Part shown: positions 1 through 5,228 of the stretch, piece by piece
Layout of the letters: each line of letters opens with the position of its first letter
How positions within the stretch are numbered: position 1 is the stretch's first letter
Assembly (NCBI GenBank): GCA_020846515.1
Contig: JADLDX010000842.1
Coordinates: 1-8,879, forward strand
Origin: Pirellulaceae bacterium
GTDB lineage: Bacteria; Planctomycetota; Planctomycetia; Pirellulales; Pirellulaceae
DNA length: 8,879 bases
Direction of reading: 5' to 3'
Position numbers and translations under genes: made by a program
The notes under the pieces: model-generated
Database searches by the model: none
What the model was told of the DNA's origin: nothing
The model's input: only the letters and a program-made list of their open reading frames with translations

Positions 1-1004
1 CGCCCATGCCTATTCAAAGCATGGGGGACTCTGGCAACACGATCGATGCGGCCTTCTTTGCCAATCAATTGAAACACGAAGCCCCTGCTTTGCAAATCCA
101 CACACCTCAACTCAGTCAGGGCGATCTTCCGCCAGGGGCCACCTTGCTGCTGCCCGATGATCAGGATTTTAGTGAACTGCTGCGCGGCGACGAAAACGCG
201 ATGATTGTTAAGTCCAAGCAATTGTCCGGTTCAGTGATCGCCGATTGCGAAGACCGACTGCGTCACGTCTGCAAGCTGATTAAAGAGGCGCGGGGTAATC
301 TCTGTCCGATCAACGGTATCCTGACCAGCGTGCCTTTCGAAACCATCGACACATCATCGACTCAGCTGCAACTGGCGGCTCAAAAAGACTTTTATGTCCT
401 CCGCGAACAACTCATGGTCCGCTGCGGAAATACCCTGCTAGTCACCGACATGGAATCGGAAGAAGGCTTTCAAGAGCTGATCAATCGCTTTGGTGCGCAG
501 CGCAGTCGCGATTATCGGTTCGGTAAAGGGTGCGAACTGTGGAGTCCAGCCGAGTCAGACAGATTGGCTGCCATTGGTGCCCATGCTACCGGTGCATTCG
601 AAGATTGGATTTATATGCTTTTTCAAGACGAGAAGTGTTTGGCTCGTCGCAATAATTCCAGACTATATAAATTGCTCTGCAAAATGCGCGGACCGTTCTC
701 GCGTTCCCTGGCCGACTTCCTGGCACATGGTTTCGGATTTAATCCTGAAACCGAACGCTATTTGGCCAACGAACAGTTTCTTTTCGGCGGTTGCTACTTT
801 GCGGCTACTGGAAATGAACCAGGCCGTCAGGCGTTTGTGCGGAGCGTCTTGACCAAGTTGATCGAGCAAGATGGGCAGCTGGAATGGTCACCTGCGGCGC
901 GGAAGATTGATAGTCAATTCCAACTGGCTGCCAATGTGGTGGCACTCATTGGCACCGCTGCCCTGCTGGCCATCTTCATTATGCTATTGCTGTACTTCAG
1001 TTAA
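1..1004 (+). CDS. IcmF/TssM-like membrane protein, 5'-partial
   Basis: The frame is open to the left edge. An ATG at position 6 gives 332 residues, but the true start is probably upstream. Residues below are numbered from that ATG. Three stretches resemble the cytoplasmic domain of type VI secretion TssM/IcmF: 'CPINGIL' at 100-106 (family pattern R-P-x-NG-hydrophobic), 'GFQELINRFGAQR' starting at 154, and 'FGGCYFAATG' around 260-269, which matches the 'rGvYFtSGt' block of TssM. A hydrophobic helix at about 311-330 is followed at once by the stop, so the large periplasmic part that TssM normally has after its third helix is missing. 'GDSGNT' at 7-12 could be a decayed P-loop with the lysine lost. 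In TssM systems this protein anchors the membrane complex. It may be a naturally short planctomycete version or a truncated gene. The coding call is firm; the family is a motif-based judgement. Confidence 0.75.
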   Translation, partial: PMPIQSMGDSGNTIDAAFFANQLKHEAPALQIHTPQLSQGDLPPGATLLLPDDQDFSELLRGDENAMIVKSKQLSGSVIADCEDRLRHVCKLIKEARGNLCPINGILTSVPFETIDTSSTQLQLAAQKDFYVLREQLMVRCGNTLLVTDMESEEGFQELINRFGAQRSRDYRFGKGCELWSPAESDRLAAIGAHATGAFEDWIYMLFQDEKCLARRNNSRLYKLLCKMRGPFSRSLADFLAHGFGFNPETERYLANEQFLFGGCYFAATGNEPGRQAFVRSVLTKLIEQDGQLEWSPAARKIDSQFQLAANVVALIGTAALLAIFIMLLLYFS

Positions 1005-1023
1005 GGCAGCAGGGTTTAAACTG

Positions 1024-1087
1024 CGTAGCCACCCTCGCCAGACGGTGGTGGGCCAAGCAGTCGTAGCCATCCGTCGCCAGACGGTGG
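1024..1087. repeat. Two tandem hairpin repeats (CGTAGCC...GCCAGACGGTGG)
   Basis: Two related units lie at 1024-1048 and 1062-1087. Both begin CGTAGCCA and end in GCCAGACGGTGG. Unit 1 folds as 1029-1036 against 1041-1048 around a GCCA loop, with one C-C mismatch. Unit 2 has a perfect 5-bp stem, CCGTC/GACGG at 1071-1075 and 1080-1084, with the same GCCA loop. They start 20 nt after the stop of the IcmF-like gene and could end its transcript, but no T-tract follows. They look like small dispersed intergenic palindromes of the REP type; that is inferred from structure, not from a genome count. Confidence 0.7.
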
Positions 1088-1176
1088 ACCGGGCTGGAGG
1101 CGAAATCCTGGCAACGGGGCTGCGCGGCAGGATTCCATCGGAGTTCAGCATGGACAATTTGGTGCTACTCGTTAGC

Positions 1177-1275
1177 GGTGGCTACGATGCTGGCTACGAT
1201 GCCGAGGATCGGCTGGTTAGCTACTCGCGAACCGCTGGGTTGACTCAGGTCTGGAATCTATCGATGCTGAGTTGA
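1177..1275 (+). pseudogene. Possible RHS/YD-repeat protein fragment
   Basis: The frame reads 'GYDAGYDAEDRLVSYSR' and then 'GLTQVWNLS' before a TGA at 1273-1275. 'YDAEDRLVSY' is the classic form of an RHS/YD repeat unit, and a following G-L-T-Q-x-W-N-L-S stretch fits planctomycete RHS proteins as I recall them. A 12-nt tandem duplication (1180-1191 and 1192-1203) produces the doubled GYDA. No complete gene surrounds it: upstream are the hairpin repeats and the IcmF-like gene, and downstream the frame closes. I read it as a decayed piece of an RHS gene, which in type VI contexts often encodes a polymorphic toxin. A chance resemblance in a short frame is the alternative. Confidence 0.35.
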
Positions 1276-1398
1276 TACATCACGGTGGAGGCGGCTCGGA
1301 TGGTTACTATATTCGAGTTGCAAATTGCGGGTTTTCCAGGTCCAAAATGCACCTTACAGGCAACTGGGGGTTTTGCAACACTTTCTTTTGGTCAGGTT

Positions 1399-1704
1399 AT
1401 GGATGAGAATAATCTAAACAAGAAACGAGTGTCACTTGCGATTAGAATTCTACTTTTCGCCGCTTCGGTAATTTCGGTTCCAATTTTTATAGAATGGAGT
1501 GTAGTGGCTCACCGGAATCACCCGAATCCAACTCCATCTGTCAAGCTTGCGTTTAGACTAGTATACCTATGTCTTTTTGCTCCCTCAGTCTATGCTGCAA
1601 TTTGCAATTGGGATTCCGACTCGCGCAGATCAAAGATCATTTGGCTTACGTTAGCGGCGCTCCTTGTTGTGCCCAATGTATTGGCATTGTTATTTGCTGA
1701 CTAG
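1399..1704 (+). CDS. Small three-helix membrane protein of unknown function
   Basis: The 101-residue product starts 'MDENNLNKKR', a short charged cytoplasmic-type N-terminus. Three hydrophobic stretches follow, at about residues 11-33, 48-70 and 79-100, joined by short loops containing 'HRNHPNPTPS' and 'DSDSRRSK'. No family is recognised. An in-frame ATG at 1285 would add 38 residues, but these do not look like a coherent leader and overlap the presumed remnant, so 1399 is preferred. The ribosome site is poor: 'AGG' at 1394-1396 is only 2 nt from the ATG. The base composition looks more AT-rich than the flanking large genes, suggesting a different origin. The stop is immediately followed by the first copy of the 202-bp repeat. 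It could be a small immunity or accessory membrane protein, but nothing in the sequence shows that. Confidence 0.5.
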   Translation: MDENNLNKKRVSLAIRILLFAASVISVPIFIEWSVVAHRNHPNPTPSVKLAFRLVYLCLFAPSVYAAICNWDSDSRRSKIIWLTLAALLVVPNVLALLFAD

Positions 1705-1906
1705 CCTCAAGCTCGTAGGACGGGTCTCCAGGCCCGTCCGATGGTACCCAATCGTCGGCGCTCGATGTTTTGATTGAATCCGCGTAGGGCTGCACCGCTA
1801 TGCAGCCGGCCTCTGCTACTTCGGTAAACGTTAGTACGGCGATACAGCCATTACGGACGCAGAACGATTTCATGCCGCCGGACGGGCCTGGAGACCCGTC
1901 CTACTG
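1705..1906. mobile_element. 202-bp fold-back (MITE-like) repeat, copy 1
   Basis: The same 202-bp unit recurs at 3696-3897 in the same orientation, with no length difference and 16 mismatches by my count (about 92% identity). Near its ends are inverted repeats at 1715-1740 and 1879-1904, perfect complements over 26 bp. Each arm is itself a small hairpin, with a 7-bp stem GGACGGG/CCCGTCC around an 8-nt loop. No transposase frame fits inside, so it would be non-autonomous, like a MITE or a paired REP (BIME) unit. No clear target-site duplication is visible. The inner stem seen in copy 2 is weakened here by changes on the left side. It begins directly after the stop of the small membrane protein gene and may act as its 3' end. 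Confidence 0.85.
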
Positions 1907-1907
1907 T

Positions 1908-1968
1908 TTGCAATTTCCTAACAGCCTTTGGAGGTCGTTGATCGTAATGGTGATGCGCCAAATTGCAA
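1908..1968. promoter_or_regulatory. 9-bp inverted repeat around a possible ribosome site
   Basis: TTGCAATTT at 1908-1916 is the exact complement of AAATTGCAA at 1960-1968. The loop contains GGAGG (1930-1934) and the ATG codons at 1947 and 1953. If transcribed, the fold could sequester the start region of the small peptide frame. The arms are AT-rich and 43 nt apart, so chance is a real alternative. Confidence 0.25.
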
Positions 1969-2108
1969 GTTTTTGTTTTTTGTCTTGTTTGTTCCTTCCG
2001 ATCGATGTATCGCCGATTGCACAATCCCACGCACAAGGGTTAAGTTGGGGTACGCACGATCCGTTTGCATCGCGCAGTCCGGGTGAGCAAATGGCGACTG
2101 CGTCGTGA
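1947..2108 (+). CDS. Possible small secreted peptide (53 aa)
   Basis: The frame begins MVMRQ, continues with a hydrophobic core 'IASFCFLSCLFLPI' and reaches a plausible signal peptidase site near 'SHA|QG'. This leaves a mature part of only about 25 residues. A GGAGG at 1930-1934 lies 12 nt before the ATG at 1947 and 18 nt before the alternative ATG at 1953. The frame is open further upstream into the 202-bp repeat, so part of the openness is accidental. A 9-bp inverted repeat (1908-1916 and 1960-1968) encloses the ribosome site and the start. The gene for the LTxxQ protein begins 52 nt after the stop, so the two could be co-transcribed. No homologue is recognised; this may be spurious. Confidence 0.3.
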   Translation: MVMRQIASFCFLSCLFLPIDVSPIAQSHAQGLSWGTHDPFASRSPGEQMATAS

Positions 2109-2116
2109 GTTGATTG

Positions 2117-2141
2117 TTTCGATCATCCTATGTAATCGAAA
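2117..2141. other. Small hairpin upstream of the LTxxQ protein gene
   Basis: TTTCGAT at 2117-2123 pairs with ATCGAAA at 2135-2141 around an 11-nt loop. It sits between the stop of the small peptide frame and the start at 2161. It could be a leader hairpin or simply chance; there is no T-run. Confidence 0.2.
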
Positions 2142-2160
2142 AGATTGGCTGGGTTTTGCT

Positions 2161-3447
2161 ATGCGTATGCGCAACCTCCTCGAAGCAATTGTTTTGTTTC
2201 TTTTTCTGCAGATTCCTGGTGAGAGCAATGAGCCCATTGTTCCTAACTTTGATGGAGCACGGCTATGGAAGTTGCTCGACAACAGAGGCGTTCGGGTCGA
2301 AGTGGGGATACCGATTGCCCGATACCGAGAAATACAGAAGTTGCAGGCTGAGGCGATGAATGAAAAGAATGAAATCCTCAAGTCGTTCGGAACAAAAAAC
2401 TTGCGACTAGAGATCGCTTTGTACAGTGAAGTTGATGGCAGAACGAATACAGCGATGCGGGAGTTGTTGACGCCGGACCAAATCCGTCGCCTTGATCAGA
2501 TCACACATCACGTCGAAATAGCGGCGAATGGGATCGCTTATGCGTTTGCGGATGGCAAGCTGAGTCGACTTATAGGGATTACGGAAAACCAGCGAACCAG
2601 ACTTCGTGAAAAAGCTAATAAATATCACAGTTCCGCATCAACTCATGTTGCAGATTTGACGTCGCATTACCCGAAAAAAATCGTGGACGCCTTAAGCGAA
2701 CCGCACATCGCAATCGCAAACGAATTGCTCGGGCCATATTTTCGAAGTGATAGCCCGACAGTCGTGCTGGCGAATTCGCATTACGATGACAGCGTTGAGG
2801 AATCATCAGACGCGGGAAAACCAAAGCCACTCAAAGCCATCCCGGATTTTGCCAATCGAGCTGAATTGTTTGGCCTTTTAGGCTTGCCTGCCGTTCAATC
2901 CGAGCTCGGCCTTTCAATAGACCAGAGACAAGCGATTGAAGAGACTGTTAGTAAGTTTGGCAAAACGATTAGTAAAGAGACGGCAGAAATAATAAATGGC
3001 CGGAATCTCGCCGACCCAAGTGTGAAGGAAGATGTAAACAAAAGAGCCAAGACTATGGTTGCGAAACAGCAAATCACATTAACTCCGATATTGGAAGAAA
3101 TATTATTACCAGCTCAAACGAGTCGATTAGAACAAATGGGCCGGTGGGTTGAGATCGAGTATGTTGGAATTGCTGGCGCGTTGGTCGCTGGAAGGTTGGG
3201 AAAGGAAGTGGGGGTTACTGATGTCGAGAAGCGCCGAGTGCAAGATCGCGCTGAAAAGGAGAGAGGATTATTGGATTTGGAATCGAAGCGGACGATGAGT
3301 GCGTTGCAAGAGCAAGTCATACAGGAATTATCGACTGCTCAACAAAAAAATGCTTGCGAGCTATTAGGACCGTTTTTTGCCTACGAAGATTGGAGCCTTA
3401 CCAGTGAGTTGCGACGTCGCAAACAAAATGGCGCCTCGACTCCGTGA
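2161..3447 (+). CDS. Exported protein with two LTxxQ-like (Spy/CpxP-like) units
   Basis: The 428-residue product has a signal peptide: 'MRMRNLLEAIVLFLFLQIPGES', with basic residues and then a hydrophobic core. The body is an internal duplication. Unit 1 runs from 'LWKLLDNRGVRVEVGI' (about 35-50) through 'LLTPDQIRRLDQ' (102-113) to 'LLGPYF' (189-194). Unit 2 runs from 'ELFGLLGLPAVQSELGL' (about 235-251) through 'LLPAQTSRLEQ' (315-325) to 'LLGPFF' (401-406). The 'LTPxQxxRL' core is the LTxxQ motif of Spy/CpxP-type helical periplasmic proteins, common in multi-copy planctomycete secreted proteins. The role is unknown; binding of misfolded protein or metal sensing would be guesses. The start is placed at 2161 because the signal peptide begins there; an in-frame ATG at 2065 would put a basic non-signal stretch in front and overlap the peptide gene. 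No good Shine-Dalgarno is visible. The composition looks more AT-rich than the FHA and surface-protein genes. Confidence 0.85.
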   Translation: MRMRNLLEAIVLFLFLQIPGESNEPIVPNFDGARLWKLLDNRGVRVEVGIPIARYREIQKLQAEAMNEKNEILKSFGTKNLRLEIALYSEVDGRTNTAMRELLTPDQIRRLDQITHHVEIAANGIAYAFADGKLSRLIGITENQRTRLREKANKYHSSASTHVADLTSHYPKKIVDALSEPHIAIANELLGPYFRSDSPTVVLANSHYDDSVEESSDAGKPKPLKAIPDFANRAELFGLLGLPAVQSELGLSIDQRQAIEETVSKFGKTISKETAEIINGRNLADPSVKEDVNKRAKTMVAKQQITLTPILEEILLPAQTSRLEQMGRWVEIEYVGIAGALVAGRLGKEVGVTDVEKRRVQDRAEKERGLLDLESKRTMSALQEQVIQELSTAQQKNACELLGPFFAYEDWSLTSELRRRKQNGASTP

Positions 3448-3471
3448 AGTTGTGCAACGGAGGAATGGCCG

Positions 3472-3523
3472 CTATTCAAACGCGGCTTAACCGGCCCGCA
3501 GCTTCTTCTTGTAGTTTGAATAG
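3472..3523. repeat. 10-bp inverted repeat, possible terminator or repeat remnant
   Basis: CTATTCAAAC at 3472-3481 pairs exactly with GTTTGAATAG at 3514-3523, enclosing a GC-rich loop in which GCGG and CCCGC can also pair. It begins 24 nt after the stop of the LTxxQ protein gene, so it may help end that transcript, although no T-tract follows. Read on the minus strand, the segment gives 'YSNYKKKLRAG' and a stop, which looks like the tail of a basic protein and may mark a relic. Confidence 0.5.
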
Positions 3524-3529
3524 ATAAAC

Positions 3530-3688
3530 GGGGTCAGGTCTCATTTTCGTGACTCAGTGAGCGACAACGCGAGGTCTCGCGAGGTCAACACCTGGCTGGT
3601 AAAGATCAAGTGCATCGCAGATCAACTTGGGCTAATCTGGACCTGTACCTACCTTCTCCTTCACGGCTGGTAAATGAGACCTGACCCC
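3530..3688. mobile_element. 159-bp element with 17-bp terminal inverted repeats (GGGGTCAGGTCTCATTT)
   Basis: GGGGTCAGGTCTCATTT at 3530-3546 is matched by its perfect complement at 3672-3688. The 125-bp interior has no convincing coding frame but contains a short palindrome, CGCGAGGTCTCGCG. Ends of the type 'GGGGTCAGGTCT...' occur around REP-associated Y1-type (IS200-like) transposase genes in many bacteria. On that basis I infer a non-autonomous or internally deleted derivative mobilised in trans. No target duplication was identified. It starts 6 nt after the neighbouring inverted repeat and ends 7 nt before the second 202-bp repeat. Confidence 0.75.
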
Positions 3689-3695
3689 ATTATTT

Positions 3696-3897
3696 CCTCA
3701 AGCTCGAGGGACGGGTCTCCAGGCCCGTCCGGCGGCACCCAATCGTAGGCGCCCGATGTTTTGATTGAATCCGCTTATGGCTGTACAGATATGCAGCCGG
3801 CCTCTGCTACTTCGGTAAACGTTATTACGGCGATACAGCCATTGCGGACACGGAACGATTTCATGCCGCCGGACGGGCCTGGAGACCCGTCCTACTG
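3696..3897. mobile_element. 202-bp fold-back (MITE-like) repeat, copy 2
   Basis: This is a direct repeat of 1705-1906. The terminal inverted repeats are longer here: 3709-3737 and 3864-3892 are perfect complements over 29 bp. Each end also forms its own GGACGGG/CCCGTCC hairpin. Further pairing lies inside: ATGGCTGTA (3777-3785) with TACAGCCAT (3834-3842), and TCCGC (3770-3774) with GCGGA (3844-3848). The whole unit can therefore fold into one long imperfect stem. The inner arm that is broken in copy 1 is intact here, so copy 2 is probably closer to the active or ancestral form. It lies 53 bp downstream of the 3' end of the minus-strand FHA gene and could end that transcript. Confidence 0.88.
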
Positions 3898-3950
3898 CGT
3901 CGACCTCCCGGACGGTTGGACATCGGGCAATGTGCGATGCGTGGTGGCTG

Positions 3951-5228
3951 TTAAGTCGAGCTTAGAAAGCGATCAGCATTCAAGTACAGGCTCAGTTCAC
4001 CCGTGCGGTTCTTTTCAAAGAGCGCAAACCGTAGATGCTTGTTGAACCGCTTTTGCAGTGACTGGTTACCTGTCTGAAGCAGGCTACCCAGCATCGACGG
4101 ATAACTGAACTGATCCAGCATCTCATGCAGCCAGGCCGAGTCAAACGTACGATTGGCCGCCAAACAAATCAGCGCGTCCTGACGCAACGACTGGCTGACC
4201 AGTTGCCAAACGCCATCGCTGCCATCGCACTTGACCAACAAGAGTGTATTGGACAATTGAGTGATCAACCGCACATTGACCGCGGTGTGTAAGGTGGCTG
4301 TCGCGGCGCGACCAAGTTGTGATTGATTAACCACCAACCCCAACGGATGGACCGCGGCGGCTCGCTGGATAAGAGCCAAATAGTTGAGGGATTCAATACC
4401 AGCCCGCTGCTCAAATAGACTGGGCACCGCCGAGGGCTGAAAGTAAGGCGTCCACCACTGCACGTCCAAACGCATGGTGGTGTCATCGTCGCGCAGAATT
4501 CCAGGGTTCTGTAAACCAGCGTTCTGTAACCCAGCGTTTTGTAACCCAGCGTTTTGTATGTTCAAACTATCTGGGCTGGGCGGAGCGCCCAACGCTGGAT
4601 CTTCGTAGCGCAGCACGCGCGTCCCGACCGGTAGCGCACGCGGTTTATCCGCTGGTGCTGCTGCTTGTGGAGCTTCATCTGGTGGGCGAACGAAACGGTT
4701 TTCTACGCCAGAAGGGTTGGATGTGGCTGAGCCGGCAAGGGCTTGATCCGATGTAGCCGGATTCGATATCAGTGGGCTAGATGCCACATCGGCTTGATCG
4801 AACGCTTCCAGCGTGACTTTTGCAAGTGTCGCATCTCCGGCGGCCGGCGCACCGGATATTCCAGAACGTGTCATCCGGCCACTGAAGGTAATTATAGAAA
4901 CGCCATCTTTAGCATGGGGATCTTCGTGATCTGCCAGGACCGATATCTCTATGATTGTGGCCCCGGCCCGAATCTTATCGCCCGCGCACAACTCTAACGA
5001 ATTGATGCGGGCGTCGTTCACAAAAGTGCCGTTGGCGCTGCCTGCGTCGCGGACGCGAATAACTTCGCAATTGGCTTCGAAAATCAGATGATGTCGGGAC
5101 ATGTGAGAATCGGCAGGCACGGAAAAATCGGCAGTCGATATCCGCCCGACCGCGATGCGCTGATTCGCACGCAGCCAAAACCGTTTCCCTCGCGCGGGCC
5201 CCTCTATGACATCAAAAACACAAATCAT
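3951..5228 (-). CDS. FHA-domain protein with low-complexity linker and unknown C-terminal domain
   Basis: The 425-residue product begins with a forkhead-associated domain at about 4-100. It carries the phosphothreonine-binding residues G28-R29, S44-R45-x-H47 and S64-x-N66-G67-T68 with N71. A Pro/Ala/Ser-rich linker (about 105-245) follows and includes tandem QNAGL repeats. The last 180 or so residues ('SLNYLALIQRAAAVHPLGLVV', then 'SLQKRFNKHLRFALFEKNRTGELSLYLN') form a mixed alpha/beta region I do not recognise. No signal peptide or membrane helix is seen, so it is probably cytoplasmic. FHA proteins read Ser/Thr-kinase signals, and in type VI secretion they sit beside TssM. The IcmF-like gene to the left makes such a role plausible, but the genes converge rather than form an operon. 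The start at 5228 puts the FHA beta-strand 'ICVFDVIEGPARGKRF' at the very N-terminus, as expected. No clear Shine-Dalgarno is seen. Confidence 0.93.
   Translation of the reverse strand: MICVFDVIEGPARGKRFWLRANQRIAVGRISTADFSVPADSHMSRHHLIFEANCEVIRVRDAGSANGTFVNDARINSLELCAGDKIRAGATIIEISVLADHEDPHAKDGVSIITFSGRMTRSGISGAPAAGDATLAKVTLEAFDQADVASSPLISNPATSDQALAGSATSNPSGVENRFVRPPDEAPQAAAPADKPRALPVGTRVLRYEDPALGAPPSPDSLNIQNAGLQNAGLQNAGLQNPGILRDDDTTMRLDVQWWTPYFQPSAVPSLFEQRAGIESLNYLALIQRAAAVHPLGLVVNQSQLGRAATATLHTAVNVRLITQLSNTLLLVKCDGSDGVWQLVSQSLRQDALICLAANRTFDSAWLHEMLDQFSYPSMLGSLLQTGNQSLQKRFNKHLRFALFEKNRTGELSLYLNADRFLSST
4506..4565 (-). repeat. 15-bp in-frame tandem repeat (QNAGL units)
   Basis: Three full 15-bp units (4506-4520, 4521-4535, 4536-4550) and a partial fourth from 4551 lie within the FHA gene. 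Adjacent full units differ at a single position each. On the coding strand each unit reads GCTGGGTTACAGAAC or close to it (A-G-L-Q-N). The repeat falls in the linker between the FHA domain and the C-terminal domain, at about residues 223-242. Fifteen bases keep the frame, so copy-number change would alter only linker length. Confidence 0.9.

Larger units (their letters stand above)
1005..1398. other. Gene-poor interval with remnants
   Basis: About 390 nt between the IcmF-like gene and the small membrane protein gene. Besides the two hairpin repeats and the possible RHS fragment, I see no supported gene. After the stop at 1275 the neighbouring frame stays open for about 40 codons (a glycine-rich reading, H-H-G-G-G-G-S-D-G-Y-Y), ending at a TGA near 1404. 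This may be a frameshifted continuation of the same decayed gene, but no motif confirms it. Confidence 0.4.

Noticed and set aside
490..869. Alternative frames on both strands inside the IcmF-like gene
   Set aside because: They lie wholly inside a frame with recognisable conserved blocks and show no features of their own.
2065..2160. Upstream ATG extension of the LTxxQ protein gene
   Set aside because: It would put 32 mostly basic residues before a clear signal peptide and overlap the small peptide frame; the start at 2161 fits an exported protein better.
3472..3897. Possible CRISPR array or integron attachment sites among the clustered palindromes
   Set aside because: The elements differ from each other, there are no regularly spaced identical repeats with unique spacers, and no cas or integrase gene is present.
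3761..4045. 94-codon frame across the second 202-bp repeat
   Set aside because: It is encoded mostly by the repeat itself, and the same stretch in copy 1 continues into a different sequence; the tail runs antisense into the FHA gene.
4506..4565. Pentapeptide-repeat domain from the QNAGL repeats
   Set aside because: There are only about four units, and they do not follow the A(D/N)LxX pattern; it is better explained as a linker minisatellite.
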